A stretch of 64,000 nt of DNA. Origin: Mesonia maritima. GTDB taxonomy: Bacteria > Bacteroidota > Bacteroidia > Flavobacteriales > Flavobacteriaceae. This document shows positions 16,852 to 25,148 of the stretch, piece by piece. The stretch is taken from positions 124,001-188,000 of the forward strand of contig NZ_JBHLUA010000005.1 of NCBI RefSeq assembly GCF_042433895.1. Reading direction: 5' to 3'. Made by a program: the position numbers and the translations under genes. The number at the start of each line of letters is the position of its first letter. The first letter of the stretch is position 1. A model generated the notes under the pieces. The model was not told the DNA's origin, did no database searches, and saw nothing but the letters and a program-made list of their open reading frames with translations.

Positions 16852-17490
16852 ATGAGAACCCTAAAAATACTTACCACCTCAGCTGTAGTAGTTGTAATTA
16901 CAGCTTTTAGCTTTAATACTGTATTCGACGAAAATGAAAACTCCAATTCTTCTGAAAATGGTTACAAAATTGGTGATGTAGCTGAAGACTTCAGTTTAAA
17001 AAATATTGATGGGAAAATGCTCTCGCTTTCCGATTTCCCCAATGCCAAAGGATTTATAGTTACTTTTACGACCAATCATTGTCCGTATGCAAAAGCTTAT
17101 GAAGACCGAATTATTAAGCTCGATAAAAAATTCAAAAACAAAGGTTACCCCGTTATTGCCATAAACCCTAACGATCCCACAAAAAACGAAGAAGATAGTT
17201 TTGCAAATATGCAACTTCGTGCACGCCAAAAAGGTTTTACATTTCCCTATTTAATAGATGAAGGACAACAAGTTTATCCTAAATTTGGCGCCACCAAAAC
17301 CCCTCACGTTTATATTTTAGAAAAGGAAAATGGTGAAGCGATAGTTCGATATATTGGTGCGATAGACGATAATTATCAAGATGAAAGCGCCGTAAATCAA
17401 CATTTCGTGCAAAATGCTGTAGATGCTTTGTTAAACGGAAAAGAAGTAAAACCTAAAACCACAAAAGCAATAGGTTGTAGCATAAAATAA
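16852..17490 (+). CDS. Redoxin / AhpC-TSA-like protein with one active-site cysteine
   Basis: A 212-residue protein with an N-terminal hydrophobic segment (residues 9-23) and a peroxiredoxin/thioredoxin-like domain. The active-site position reads TTNHCPYAKAYEDR, a single Cys in CPYA rather than CxxC, followed by NPNDPTKNEEDS and the cis-Pro-containing TKTPHVYI. This pattern is that of a common flavobacterial exported redoxin family of unknown substrate. It is the second gene after the TlpA-like lipoprotein. Confidence 0.82.
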   Translation: MRTLKILTTSAVVVVITAFSFNTVFDENENSNSSENGYKIGDVAEDFSLKNIDGKMLSLSDFPNAKGFIVTFTTNHCPYAKAYEDRIIKLDKKFKNKGYPVIAINPNDPTKNEEDSFANMQLRARQKGFTFPYLIDEGQQVYPKFGATKTPHVYILEKENGEAIVRYIGAIDDNYQDESAVNQHFVQNAVDALLNGKEVKPKTTKAIGCSIK

Positions 17491-17501
17491 TTTAAATATT
17501 T

Positions 17502-17509
17502 TACTTTTG
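17502..17509 (+). promoter_or_regulatory. -7 box before the first rhodanese gene
   Basis: TACTTTTG matches TAnnTTTG 23 bases before the ATG at 17533. A TTG at 17475-17477 is about 24 bases upstream, slightly longer than usual spacing. Confidence 0.5.
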
Positions 17510-17532
17510 TATCTATATAGAAAAATATACTT

Positions 17533-17847
17533 ATGAAAGATATCAATCAAGAAGAGTGGAGAAAATTAATTTCTACTGATGAAAATGCTGAAATATTAGA
17601 CGTTAGAACACCAGAAGAATATGACGAGGGATATATAAAAGACGCAAAACTAATCGATATTCAGCAACCACAAGTTTTTATGGATGAAGTTGAAAAACTT
17701 GATAAATCTAAAAATTATTACATTTATTGCCGTTCCGGAGGAAGAAGTTCACAAGCTTGTCAAATTTTAAATCAAATGGGTTTTGAAAATACCTATAATT
17801 TAATAGGAGGATTTTCAAAATGGGAAGGCGAAAAACAAACTTCTTAA
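17533..17847 (+). CDS. Rhodanese-like protein, cytoplasmic
   Basis: A 104-residue single rhodanese domain: ILDVRTPEEYDEGYI at the start of the fold and the active-site loop YCRSGGRS with Cys66. There is no signal peptide. It is expected to carry sulfane sulfur or act as a persulfide transferase. It is followed after 2 bases by a second rhodanese gene carrying a lipoprotein signal, giving matching cytoplasmic and membrane-attached forms. Confidence 0.88.
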   Translation: MKDINQEEWRKLISTDENAEILDVRTPEEYDEGYIKDAKLIDIQQPQVFMDEVEKLDKSKNYYIYCRSGGRSSQACQILNQMGFENTYNLIGGFSKWEGEKQTS

Positions 17848-17849
17848 GA

Positions 17850-18245
17850 ATGATTAAAAAGTTAACTTGTTTTTTAATATTGCTAATTTTTGTTGTGGGT
17901 TGTAAAGAAAAACAACAAGAAGATTTATCTACTATTCAAATGGTTTCTTCCGATGAAATGGAAGAATTAATGCAACAAGAAAAAACCCAATTAGTAGATG
18001 TTAGAACTGAAAAAGAATTTGAATCTGGTCATTTAATAGGAGCTCAAAATATTGTCTACGATGAAAATTTCTTAGAAAAATTAGAAAGTTTAGATAAAAA
18101 TAAGCCTGTTGCGGTTTATTGTCATTCTGGCGGAAGAAGTGAAAAATGCGCAGAAATTTTAAAGAAAGCAGGTTTTAAAAAAATCTATGATTTAGAAGGC
18201 GGAATCACTCAATGGGAATATGATAAAAAAGATACCGTTAAGTAA
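17850..18245 (+). CDS. Rhodanese-like lipoprotein
   Basis: A 131-residue protein with a lipoprotein signal (VVGC, Cys18) and one rhodanese domain (LVDVRTEKEFESGHL; active-site CHSGGRS, Cys91). The start at 17850 is chosen over an upstream in-frame ATG because it gives a clean signal peptide and follows the previous stop by 2 bases. It probably sits on the periplasmic face. A good terminator follows at 18269. Confidence 0.88.
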   Translation: MIKKLTCFLILLIFVVGCKEKQQEDLSTIQMVSSDEMEELMQQEKTQLVDVRTEKEFESGHLIGAQNIVYDENFLEKLESLDKNKPVAVYCHSGGRSEKCAEILKKAGFKKIYDLEGGITQWEYDKKDTVK

Positions 18246-18268
18246 TTAAAAAATTATAACTACATACA

Positions 18269-18303
18269 AAGCCTCAGAATAATTTTTATTCTGGGGCTTT
18301 TTT
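18269..18303 (+). terminator. Intrinsic terminator after the rhodanese pair
   Basis: A 13-base stem (AAGCCTCAGAATA / TATTCTGGGGCTT, one G-U pair, 5-base loop) is followed by a run of seven T overlapping its 3' edge. Confidence 0.88.
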
Positions 18304-18376
18304 CATAATAATCTAATGATTTGTAACATTATGATTAAAATTTAGTCATTATGTTTATAATCTAAATTTTACTGTA

Positions 18377-19777
18377 ATGAAAAAAAAATATTTTCTCCTC
18401 CTTGCTGTTGCTTTTATGCTCTTATTTTCTTCAAATAAAGTAAATGCTCAAGAGATAAATTCAGAATTTAATAAAATAATAAACGATTTAATTGAAAATT
18501 ATAATCAGCAGAATTACCAAGCGATTAGAAAAGATTTTTCTGATCATTTGGGAACGGTTTTTAATGAAACAACCACCACTCAAATGTTCAGCGGACTCTA
18601 TACTGATTTAGGTAAAATCGTGAATCGGAAATCTTCAGAAATTAAAAGTCCTTATGAAATAGATGTGCTGGTAGTTTTTGAAATAAATGCCGAAGAGTTG
18701 GTAATCAGTTTTACCTTTAGTGATAAAAATGAAATTCTCGGTTTAAGTCTTTATTCGCCTGAAGCGACTAAAATTAATTATCCTGAAATTACCAAATCGA
18801 CCACCATTGAAGAAATTGCAGCGCCTTATGTTGAAAAAAATAAAAATTCCAGTTTAATTATTGGTATTTATGATAATGGAGAAGAAAAATTTTTAAAGTT
18901 CGGAAAAAATAAAAATAGTGATGCTTTCAACATAAATTCCATTTACGAAATTGGTTCTGTCACCAAAACCTTTACCGCTACTATTTTAGCAATAATGGTA
19001 GAAAATGGAGAGATGAATTATGACGATCCAATATCGAACTATTTACCAGATTCAATTCCAAAACTCATCAAGCCAAACGGAAAAGAAATTACCTTAGAAG
19101 ATCTTGCAACACATACTTCAGGTTTACCAAGACTCCCGGAAAATTTAGAAAAAACAATAAAAAATCCGTTAAATCCTTATGCTAATTATAGTTTAGAAAA
19201 CCTTTACGATTATTTACAAACTGTAAAAGTAGGAACGTCAAACTATGAATATTCTAACTTAGGAATGGGTTTATTAGGAGAAATTTTAGCTACACATTCT
19301 AAAATGACTTATAAAGAACTTGTGAAGAAATATATTACAGAAGAATTAGGTATGAATAATACTGAGATTAAATTATCAGAAGTTCAACAAAAAAACTTTC
19401 TAAAAGGCTATAATATTGAAGGGCAATTAACCCCACATTGGGATTTTAAAACGCTCGAAGGTGCTGGGGCGATTCGATCTACAGCAAAAGATATGATGAG
19501 TTATTTAAAAGCTAATCTAGGAATAAACGCTAATAATTTAAAAGATATTTTAGCTAAAATACATAAAAGAAGAAATCAAGAAACTGCTTTAGGCTGGCAT
19601 TTAATGCAATTTAACGCAAATGAAATTGTATGGCATAATGGAGCAACCTATGGATTTTCAAGCTTTATAGCTTTAGATGAAACCAATCAAAAAGGCATTT
19701 TTATACTTTCTAACTCAGGAAATATAGTAGATGAAATGGGAATAGCATTGCTAGAATTAATCGATCTGCAAAATTAA
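18377..19777 (+). CDS. Serine hydrolase (beta-lactamase class C fold) with N-terminal DUF3887-like domain
   Basis: A 466-residue exported protein. After a signal peptide (about residues 1-24) comes a ~100-residue DUF3887-like domain (FNKIINDLIENYNQQNY and onwards), then a penicillin-binding/class C beta-lactamase fold. Catalytic motifs are SxxK in GSVTKTF (S194, K197), YxN in YEYSNLG and the HxG-type triad in WHNGATYG. Such proteins are usually peptidases or esterases, not resistance enzymes. It stands alone between two terminators. Confidence 0.87.
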   Translation: MKKKYFLLLAVAFMLLFSSNKVNAQEINSEFNKIINDLIENYNQQNYQAIRKDFSDHLGTVFNETTTTQMFSGLYTDLGKIVNRKSSEIKSPYEIDVLVVFEINAEELVISFTFSDKNEILGLSLYSPEATKINYPEITKSTTIEEIAAPYVEKNKNSSLIIGIYDNGEEKFLKFGKNKNSDAFNINSIYEIGSVTKTFTATILAIMVENGEMNYDDPISNYLPDSIPKLIKPNGKEITLEDLATHTSGLPRLPENLEKTIKNPLNPYANYSLENLYDYLQTVKVGTSNYEYSNLGMGLLGEILATHSKMTYKELVKKYITEELGMNNTEIKLSEVQQKNFLKGYNIEGQLTPHWDFKTLEGAGAIRSTAKDMMSYLKANLGINANNLKDILAKIHKRRNQETALGWHLMQFNANEIVWHNGATYGFSSFIALDETNQKGIFILSNSGNIVDEMGIALLELIDLQN

Positions 19778-19839
19778 TTATTATTGAAAAAGTACTTAAT
19801 TAAATATACGAATTAAGAAATGGAGTTATTCATTTTATT

Positions 19840-19870
19840 AAAAAGCCCTTCAAAATTTGAAGGGCTTTTT
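19840..19870. terminator. Bidirectional terminator
   Basis: A perfect inverted repeat of 15 bases per arm (AAAAAGCCCTTCAAA / TTTGAAGGGCTTTTT) separates two convergent genes. The minus-strand gene's stop codon is 1-2 bases from the repeat. Confidence 0.9.
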
Positions 19871-19871
19871 T

Positions 19872-21293
19872 TTACTCTTTTAAATTTTCACTTTTAATGT
19901 GAAAAGAATCGGTTTCTTTAGAATAATAGAGGTAGCGCGTTGAGTTCTGAGTAAAAGCTAGTGTAGCTTCTTTAATTTTTCTATTATCGTCTAAAGGCTT
20001 AATATAAATTTCTTTATCTATTTTCTTTCGCTCTGGTTTGGCTTCATCTGTAGAAACTGAAAAGTCTGTATCAATTAAAAGTTGAATTGATTTATGTTCT
20101 TTCTTGGTATAAATATTTTCATTATCAGAATAAGAAGAAACATTAGGACCGTAATTCATCATTTGCATTTGTTGATGTTGTTGCATCATTTGCTGTTGAA
20201 ACATCATTTGTTGATGTATAAACCAATGATGGAACCACCAATTGTAGTTATAATTATAAGTACGAGTATCTACATAATCTATGGTAACAAGCATTTTTTT
20301 ATCTTCGGTAGTATTTACTGTTCCTGTTAAACCATTACGATTACGTGAAGAATCTTTAATGAAATCGTCTAAAATATCTTTATCAATAGTATTTTGTAAA
20401 CTTTTTCTAAGGCTATTATCCATCAATTTACTACCCGTATTAACATCATAAGATTGTAAACTAATATCTTCTTTATCGTTTATAAATAGAAAGCTTTTGT
20501 CTTTATAAATGTAAGAGTTTACGTCTTTTACTTTATCAAAACCACTAATTTCAATATTTTGAAAATGAGGTTCTTCTTTTTTATCTGGATTTAATTGAAG
20601 CGTTTTATAAATGTCTTCAGAGGTATAGTCAAAAACAAGTTTATTATTACTGAAGTATAATTTAGACTCGTTCACAGATCCGTTTTCTACAAACTCTTTT
20701 GTGTTTATGACTTCCGGTTTCTTGTCAAAAATAGTTTCGAAATCTTCTAAATTTTCGCCTTCAAAATTATAATTAACTTCAGAACTTGTATCACTGTTTT
20801 TAATCGTTACTAATTTTAATTCCGGGTTATCATCTTCTCTATTTATTAAAATACTTTTATCAGTTAAGCGAACTATCAAATAACTATTTTTAAAAGGCTG
20901 CTTACTACGTTTTTGAAAGTTATTTTGCGTATTGATGTCAATAATATGCAGTTCGTTTTCATCTTCACCTTCGGCGCTAACTAAGAGCGATAAGTTTGAA
21001 CTTTCTTGTTCAAAATGATAAGAAACAATAGTTGGTTCTTCCATAAAACTTACTTCGTCTAAAGCCTTAATTTGTTGATTCTGATCTATAAAAAAAGGTT
21101 TAATACGGTAGTCATCCTTATTTTTATCTTTAAAAATAATCATGTGCACAGAAAACTCTTGATTAATATCGCCGGAAAATGTGCCGATTAATTTTTGTTT
21201 TTTCTCGAGTTTAAAAGTGATTTCGTCGGTTGCGTATAATAATCCGCTTGAAAATACAAGCAAGGAAAGAAATAGTAGAGTAATTTTTTTCAT
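19872..21293 (-). CDS. Hypothetical exported protein with a Met/Gln/His-rich patch
   Basis: A 473-residue protein with a signal peptide (LLFLSLLVFSSGLLYA, cut near residue 21). The first ~300 residues look like repetitive beta structure (many short strands with Asp/Lys loops), as in a propeller. Around residues 345-380 there is a stretch dominated by Trp, His, Met and Gln (WWFHHWF, HQQMMFQQQMM, HQQMQMM), which is unusual. No family is recognised. It ends at a shared terminator; upstream (21294-21421) I see only a weak TACTTTAG-like box. Confidence 0.7.
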   Translation of the reverse strand: MKKITLLFLSLLVFSSGLLYATDEITFKLEKKQKLIGTFSGDINQEFSVHMIIFKDKNKDDYRIKPFFIDQNQQIKALDEVSFMEEPTIVSYHFEQESSNLSLLVSAEGEDENELHIIDINTQNNFQKRSKQPFKNSYLIVRLTDKSILINREDDNPELKLVTIKNSDTSSEVNYNFEGENLEDFETIFDKKPEVINTKEFVENGSVNESKLYFSNNKLVFDYTSEDIYKTLQLNPDKKEEPHFQNIEISGFDKVKDVNSYIYKDKSFLFINDKEDISLQSYDVNTGSKLMDNSLRKSLQNTIDKDILDDFIKDSSRNRNGLTGTVNTTEDKKMLVTIDYVDTRTYNYNYNWWFHHWFIHQQMMFQQQMMQQHQQMQMMNYGPNVSSYSDNENIYTKKEHKSIQLLIDTDFSVSTDEAKPERKKIDKEIYIKPLDDNRKIKEATLAFTQNSTRYLYYSKETDSFHIKSENLKE

Positions 21294-21421
21294 ATAATTT
21301 ATTAGTTAAAAATTATGAGTTTTCTAAAGTAGAAAAAATGATTTCAAATTGCACGGTTTTAGAAAATTATTATAAAGCGTGATTTCTAATAGTTTAATAA
21401 ATATGAAGTGATTTTAAACAA

Positions 21422-21453
21422 AAAACGCCACTATTTTAAAATAGTGGCGTTTT
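21422..21453 (-). terminator. Terminator of tmRNA
   Basis: A perfect inverted repeat (AAAACGCCACTATTTT / AAAATAGTGGCGTTTT) lies 6 bases beyond the tmRNA 3' end and is followed on the minus strand by a T-run. Confidence 0.88.
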
Positions 21454-21459
21454 CTATAG

Positions 21460-21856
21460 TGGAGTCGGGGAGACTCGAACTCCCGTCCAAACAAGCAATT
21501 CAATAGCTTTCTACACGCTTAGTCTTCGTTTGGTTGTCGATGCAAGACCGGCCGAAAACCACCAATCTTACACGTATTCTCACTTAAATTTCAAAACTGC
21601 ATCAAGACCCTGCAGTTTCTATATTTACTTTATCGGTGCCTCAACTGTGAGTGCCGTAAATCAAGGCGCTCACGAGACATCTTGGCTCCCTGTCTTACAG
21701 GGACTAAGGTATCCTACTATAATTCAGATTACGCAGCCAAGGCGTAGTTATTCTCGCCGTTTAAAAAAGTCTGAAATATGAGATTTACGAGCTATATCCC
21801 AGCGCTCGGCGTGCTTACCATTCAATTAGACTCGCTGTCAAAACCAAATCGACCCC
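21460..21856 (-). ncRNA. ssrA: tmRNA (ssrA)
   Basis: The 5' end (minus strand) begins GGGGTCGATTTGGTTTTGACAG and the 3' end has the T-arm GGGAGTTCGAGTCTCCC followed by CGACTCC-A; GGGGTCG and CGACTCC form the acceptor stem. CCA is not encoded and would be added. The tag reading frame lies at 21729-21758 and reads GENNYALAA then TAA, with the first Ala supplied by the charged tmRNA. Size is about 397 nt including pseudoknots. It rescues stalled ribosomes together with SmpB, which is not in this window. Confidence 0.96.
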
Positions 21857-21884
21857 AGTAAAAAAAGAACTTTTAAAAAATTTT

Positions 21885-21985
21885 GGGCGTTCCGTCTGCT
21901 TTTTCAAGCATCCGGCGGGCTATCCGTTACAATTCCTCATCTCTACCGAGATTCCGGGATTTTCACTTCTATCCCTAACGCAAGT
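21885..21985. other. Palindrome-rich non-coding element next to ssrA
   Basis: About 100 bases of clearly higher G+C than the surroundings, with no ORF. It contains an outer inverted pair GCGTT (21887-21891) / AACGC (21977-21981), an imperfect hairpin at 21892-21917, a short hairpin ATCTC-TACC-GAGAT (21939-21952) and GGGAT / ATCCC (21957-21975). From memory, similar sequences occur beside RNA genes in many flavobacterial genomes; I cannot verify that here. It may be a repeat element or a structured RNA. Confidence 0.5.
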
Positions 21986-22049
21986 GCAAAGCTACAAAGA
22001 AAATCATATATTTACACAGTAATCTAACTTCAAAAGCTATACCATTTGT

Positions 22050-23255
22050 ATGAAATTAGGAATAATTAAAGAAAGAAAAACTCCACCCGATAGAAGAGTC
22101 GTTTTCTCACCCGAAAAATTAAGCGAATTAGTTCAAAAATTCCCCAAAACAGAAGTAATCGTAGAATCATCACCAATCCGAATATTTTCAGACGAAGCTT
22201 ATAGAAAAGAGGGTTTCACGGTTACTGAAGATTTGTCAGACTGCGATGTTTTATTGGGCGTAAAAGAAGTTCCTATTTCAGCATTAATCCCTAATAAAAA
22301 ATATTTTTTCTTTTCTCACACCATCAAAAAACAACCCTATAACCGAGAGCTTTTACAAGCAATTTTAAAGAAAAATATAGAATTATACGATCATGAAACC
22401 ATTACAGATCCTAAAGGAAACAGATTAATAGGTTTTGGACGTTATGCAGGAATTGTAGGTGCTTACAACGGTTTCAGAGCTTTAGGGCTTCGCGATAAAT
22501 TATTCGATTTACCAAAAGTTGAAACTCTGGCAGATTATAAAAGTGTAGTGAAAGAGCTTAAGAAAATAAAATTACCATCAATAAAAATTCTTTTAACCGG
22601 TAGCGGAAAAGTAGCCAACGGAGCAAAAGAAATTTTAGAACATTTAGAAATTAAAGAAATAAACGTCCAAGATTATTTAGTAAATAATTTTGAAGAACCC
22701 GTATTCTGCCAAATAGATGTGTTAGATTACAACAAAAGAAAAGATCAAAAATCTGTCGATAAATACGATTTCTATAACCATCCTGAAGAATATGAATCTG
22801 ACTTTATGCGTTTTGCAGAAGTTTCAGATATGTTTATCGCCGGTCATTTTTATGGAGATGGAGCGCCATATTTATTTACACGCGAAGATGCAAAGAAACC
22901 GGAATTCAACATAAATTTAATCGCAGATGTAAGTTGCGATATTGATGGGCCGGTAGCTTCAACAATTCGTCCTTCAACCATCGAAAATCCATTTTATGGC
23001 TATGATCCACAAACGGAAAAAGAAGTAGCTTACGATGCTGAAAACGCAATTACCGTAATGGCTGTAGATAATTTGCCTTGCGAATTGCCTAAAGACGCGA
23101 GTGAAGGTTTTGGTGAAATGTTTTTAGAACACGTAATTCCCTCATTTTATAATAATGATCGCGACGGAGTATTAGCACGTGCAAAAATGACTTTCAACGG
23201 AAAATTAACCCCACGTTTCGCCTACTTGCAAGATTTTGTGGATGGTAAAGAATAA
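22050..23255 (+). CDS. NAD(P)-dependent oxidoreductase, saccharopine/alanine dehydrogenase-like
   Basis: A 401-residue protein whose N-terminal half is the alanine dehydrogenase/transhydrogenase N-domain (LGIIKERKTPPDRRVVFSP, and the EAYRKEGF helix), followed by a Rossmann domain (ILLTGSGKVANGAKEIL). ADVSCDIDGPVASTIRPST resembles the fungal-type lysine-forming saccharopine dehydrogenase. The exact substrate (saccharopine, lysine or alanine) cannot be set from sequence. It is a monocistronic-looking gene, convergent with kdsA with 3 bases between stops. Confidence 0.8.
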   Translation: MKLGIIKERKTPPDRRVVFSPEKLSELVQKFPKTEVIVESSPIRIFSDEAYRKEGFTVTEDLSDCDVLLGVKEVPISALIPNKKYFFFSHTIKKQPYNRELLQAILKKNIELYDHETITDPKGNRLIGFGRYAGIVGAYNGFRALGLRDKLFDLPKVETLADYKSVVKELKKIKLPSIKILLTGSGKVANGAKEILEHLEIKEINVQDYLVNNFEEPVFCQIDVLDYNKRKDQKSVDKYDFYNHPEEYESDFMRFAEVSDMFIAGHFYGDGAPYLFTREDAKKPEFNINLIADVSCDIDGPVASTIRPSTIENPFYGYDPQTEKEVAYDAENAITVMAVDNLPCELPKDASEGFGEMFLEHVIPSFYNNDRDGVLARAKMTFNGKLTPRFAYLQDFVDGKE

Positions 23256-23258
23256 GAA

Positions 23259-24077
23259 TTAAAAACTATTTACCGTTTTACGAATTGCTACCAAATTACT
23301 CAAAAGTTTTTCTAAATATTGAAGATCAAGCATATTGGCACCGTCACTTTTTGCGTTTGCAGGATCAAAATGTGTTTCAATAAATAAACCATCAACGTTA
23401 TTTACCACGCCTGCGCGAGCAATCGTTTCAATCATATCGGGTCTTCCACCAGTAACACCGCTACTTTGGTTAGGTTGTTGTAAGGAATGCGTTACGTCTA
23501 AAACAGTAGGCGCAAATTCACGCATGGTAGGAATACCTCGGAAATCTACTATCATATCTTGATAACCGAACATCGTCCCGCGATCGGTAACCATAACTTG
23601 TTCATTATTACAATCGGTTACTTTTTTAACCGCGTGTTTCATACTTTCAGGACTCATAAATTGTCCTTTTTTCAAGTTAACTACTTTTCCGGTTTCTGCT
23701 GCGGCAACTACCAAATCGGTTTGGCGGACTAAAAATGCAGGAATTTGCAAAACATCTACATATTCTGCAGCGAGTTGCGCATCACTGCTTTCGTGAATAT
23801 CAGTGACAGTTGGAATATTAAAGGTTTCTGAAACTTTCCGAAGAATTTTTAATGCTTTTTCATCACCAATTCCAGTAAAACTATCTATTCTACTTCGGTT
23901 AGCTTTTTTAAAACTTCCTTTAAAAATATAAGGAATTTCAAGTTTGTCGGTAATTTCTACCACACGTTCTGCGATACGTAAAGCCATATCTTCATTTTCT
24001 ATGGCACACGGACCAGCTAAAAGAAAAAAGTTACCAGAATTTGTATGTTTTAATTGCGGAATTTGTTTAAGATTCAT
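23259..24077 (-). CDS. kdsA: 3-deoxy-8-phosphooctulonate synthase (Kdo-8-phosphate synthase)
   Basis: A 272-residue class I DAHP/KDO8P synthase: LLAGPCAIENEDMA, YIFKGSFKKANRSR, the VTDIHE segment, VTDRGTMFGY and the C-terminal THFDPANAKSDGANM. It condenses PEP with arabinose-5-phosphate to make Kdo-8-P for lipid A core or capsule. The start at 24077 is used rather than an ATG at 24107, because a TTG-N19-TATCTTTG promoter covers the latter. A KpsS/LipB-like Kdo-related gene occurs later in the window. Confidence 0.95.
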   Translation of the reverse strand: MNLKQIPQLKHTNSGNFFLLAGPCAIENEDMALRIAERVVEITDKLEIPYIFKGSFKKANRSRIDSFTGIGDEKALKILRKVSETFNIPTVTDIHESSDAQLAAEYVDVLQIPAFLVRQTDLVVAAAETGKVVNLKKGQFMSPESMKHAVKKVTDCNNEQVMVTDRGTMFGYQDMIVDFRGIPTMREFAPTVLDVTHSLQQPNQSSGVTGGRPDMIETIARAGVVNNVDGLFIETHFDPANAKSDGANMLDLQYLEKLLSNLVAIRKTVNSF

Positions 24078-24096
24078 AGCATATATTTTTGAAATA

Positions 24097-24126
24097 CAAA
24101 GATACATTATTTACAAAAGGCACCAA
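24097..24126 (-). promoter_or_regulatory. kdsA promoter
   Basis: On the minus strand TTG (24124-24126), 19 bases, then TATCTTTG (24097-24104): a full match to the flavobacterial -33/-7 arrangement. It implies a leader of roughly 15 bases before the ATG at 24077. Confidence 0.75.
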
Positions 24127-24193
24127 TTTTTTAGGATGCTCTAAACCTTTCTTCAGCTGATTTTTTATTATCTTAAATCCTTAAATAAAAGGT

Positions 24194-24841
24194 ATGAAAT
24201 ATCTCGGTTTTTTTCTAGCAATTTTTTTCTTGAACTCCTGCGTAAGCGTACCAAAAGAAGCTCCAGAATTGTCACAGAGTTTAGGAAATGAGCTTCAAGC
24301 TTTAGAAAATTCACATCTTAATCTGATACATTTATTTTTTAAAAATGAACGTGAAGAAGTTCGAGAATTTATAGATAACGAATGGCTTCCGTTATTTGCC
24401 ACGAATTTTTTTAAAGAACCTGCTATAGAAAATGTCTGGCAGCAAGTTGTAACTTCAGGCAATGAAGAAGACCGATTGCAATTTATTGTGAGAACTGCGC
24501 CAAAACTTCAGCAACAAATCAATTTAAAATATCAAGAATTAATCACGCCTTTAAATCAACTGGAAAATAAGTTAACAAGTACCATTCGAGCAAAATATTC
24601 TAACGCAAAAAGTATAAATCAAAGTCTGACTTCCTATTTATATTCCGCTTCTAAAGTAGAAGAAAACAGACGACGTTACATGAATATGGTTGGGATTTCT
24701 GAAGATGAAAATGAAGAATTTTTAAATGAAACCGAACAGTTAACCGAACAACTTTTAAGCGGAGCAGAAACTGCGCAAGAAGCAGAAGAGAAAATTGAAG
24801 CGTATAAAGAAAAATTAGAAGAAATTTTAGCTAAATTATAG
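24194..24841 (+). CDS. Hypothetical helical lipoprotein in a patatin operon
   Basis: A 215-residue lipoprotein (signal ends LNSC, Cys16) whose mature part is almost entirely helical and acidic, with coiled-coil-like stretches at the C terminus (ETEQLTEQLLSGAETAQEAEEKI, about residues 180-203). No family is recognised. It is the first of three tightly spaced plus-strand genes (4- and 3-base gaps) ending in a patatin-like phospholipase, so it may present or restrain the lipase at the membrane; that is inference. Confidence 0.7.
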   Translation: MKYLGFFLAIFFLNSCVSVPKEAPELSQSLGNELQALENSHLNLIHLFFKNEREEVREFIDNEWLPLFATNFFKEPAIENVWQQVVTSGNEEDRLQFIVRTAPKLQQQINLKYQELITPLNQLENKLTSTIRAKYSNAKSINQSLTSYLYSASKVEENRRRYMNMVGISEDENEEFLNETEQLTEQLLSGAETAQEAEEKIEAYKEKLEEILAKL

Positions 24842-24845
24842 TATT

Positions 24846-25145
24846 ATGGCAAAGAAAACTACAAAAATTGATTGGGAAGATTTTGATAAAAAAGTAGCAA
24901 AAGCTTCCATAAGCGCCGCTGAAAAAACCGATGCAGCATTAGCTATAAAATTAGCTTCAATTACTAGTTTAACCACTAAAGAAATTCAAGAAATTTTTCC
25001 TGAAAAAGCTGATGTTGAACGTTTTTCTGAACTGATGAAAATTGTAAAATCAAGTACTTCTAGAAATAATAAGGTAAATAAAATTGTAGAAAATTCAGAA
25101 AAATTTGCCGGAATATTGGTCGATTTACTAGGGAAATATTTTTAA
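24846..25145 (+). CDS. Hypothetical small protein in a patatin operon, 99 aa
   Basis: A 99-residue soluble, helical, Lys- and Ser-rich protein (KVAKASISAAEKTDAALAIK near the N terminus). No signal peptide, membrane segment or recognised domain. It lies 4 bases after the lipoprotein gene and 3 bases before the patatin gene, so it is co-translated with them. A partner or regulator of the patatin is a reasonable guess. Confidence 0.68.
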   Translation: MAKKTTKIDWEDFDKKVAKASISAAEKTDAALAIKLASITSLTTKEIQEIFPEKADVERFSELMKIVKSSTSRNNKVNKIVENSEKFAGILVDLLGKYF

Positions 25146-25148
25146 AAA

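Noticed and set aside
18377..19777. Beta-lactam resistance gene
   Set aside because: The SxxK, YxN and HxG motifs are shared with peptidases and esterases, and the N-terminal DUF3887-like domain is not found in true class C beta-lactamases.
21530..21781. An 83-codon plus-strand reading frame
   Set aside because: It lies entirely inside the tmRNA on the opposite strand and has no protein-like features.
24078..24107. Longer N terminus for KdsA
   Set aside because: The upstream ATG lies on the -7 box of a full promoter, and the family starts near the downstream Met.
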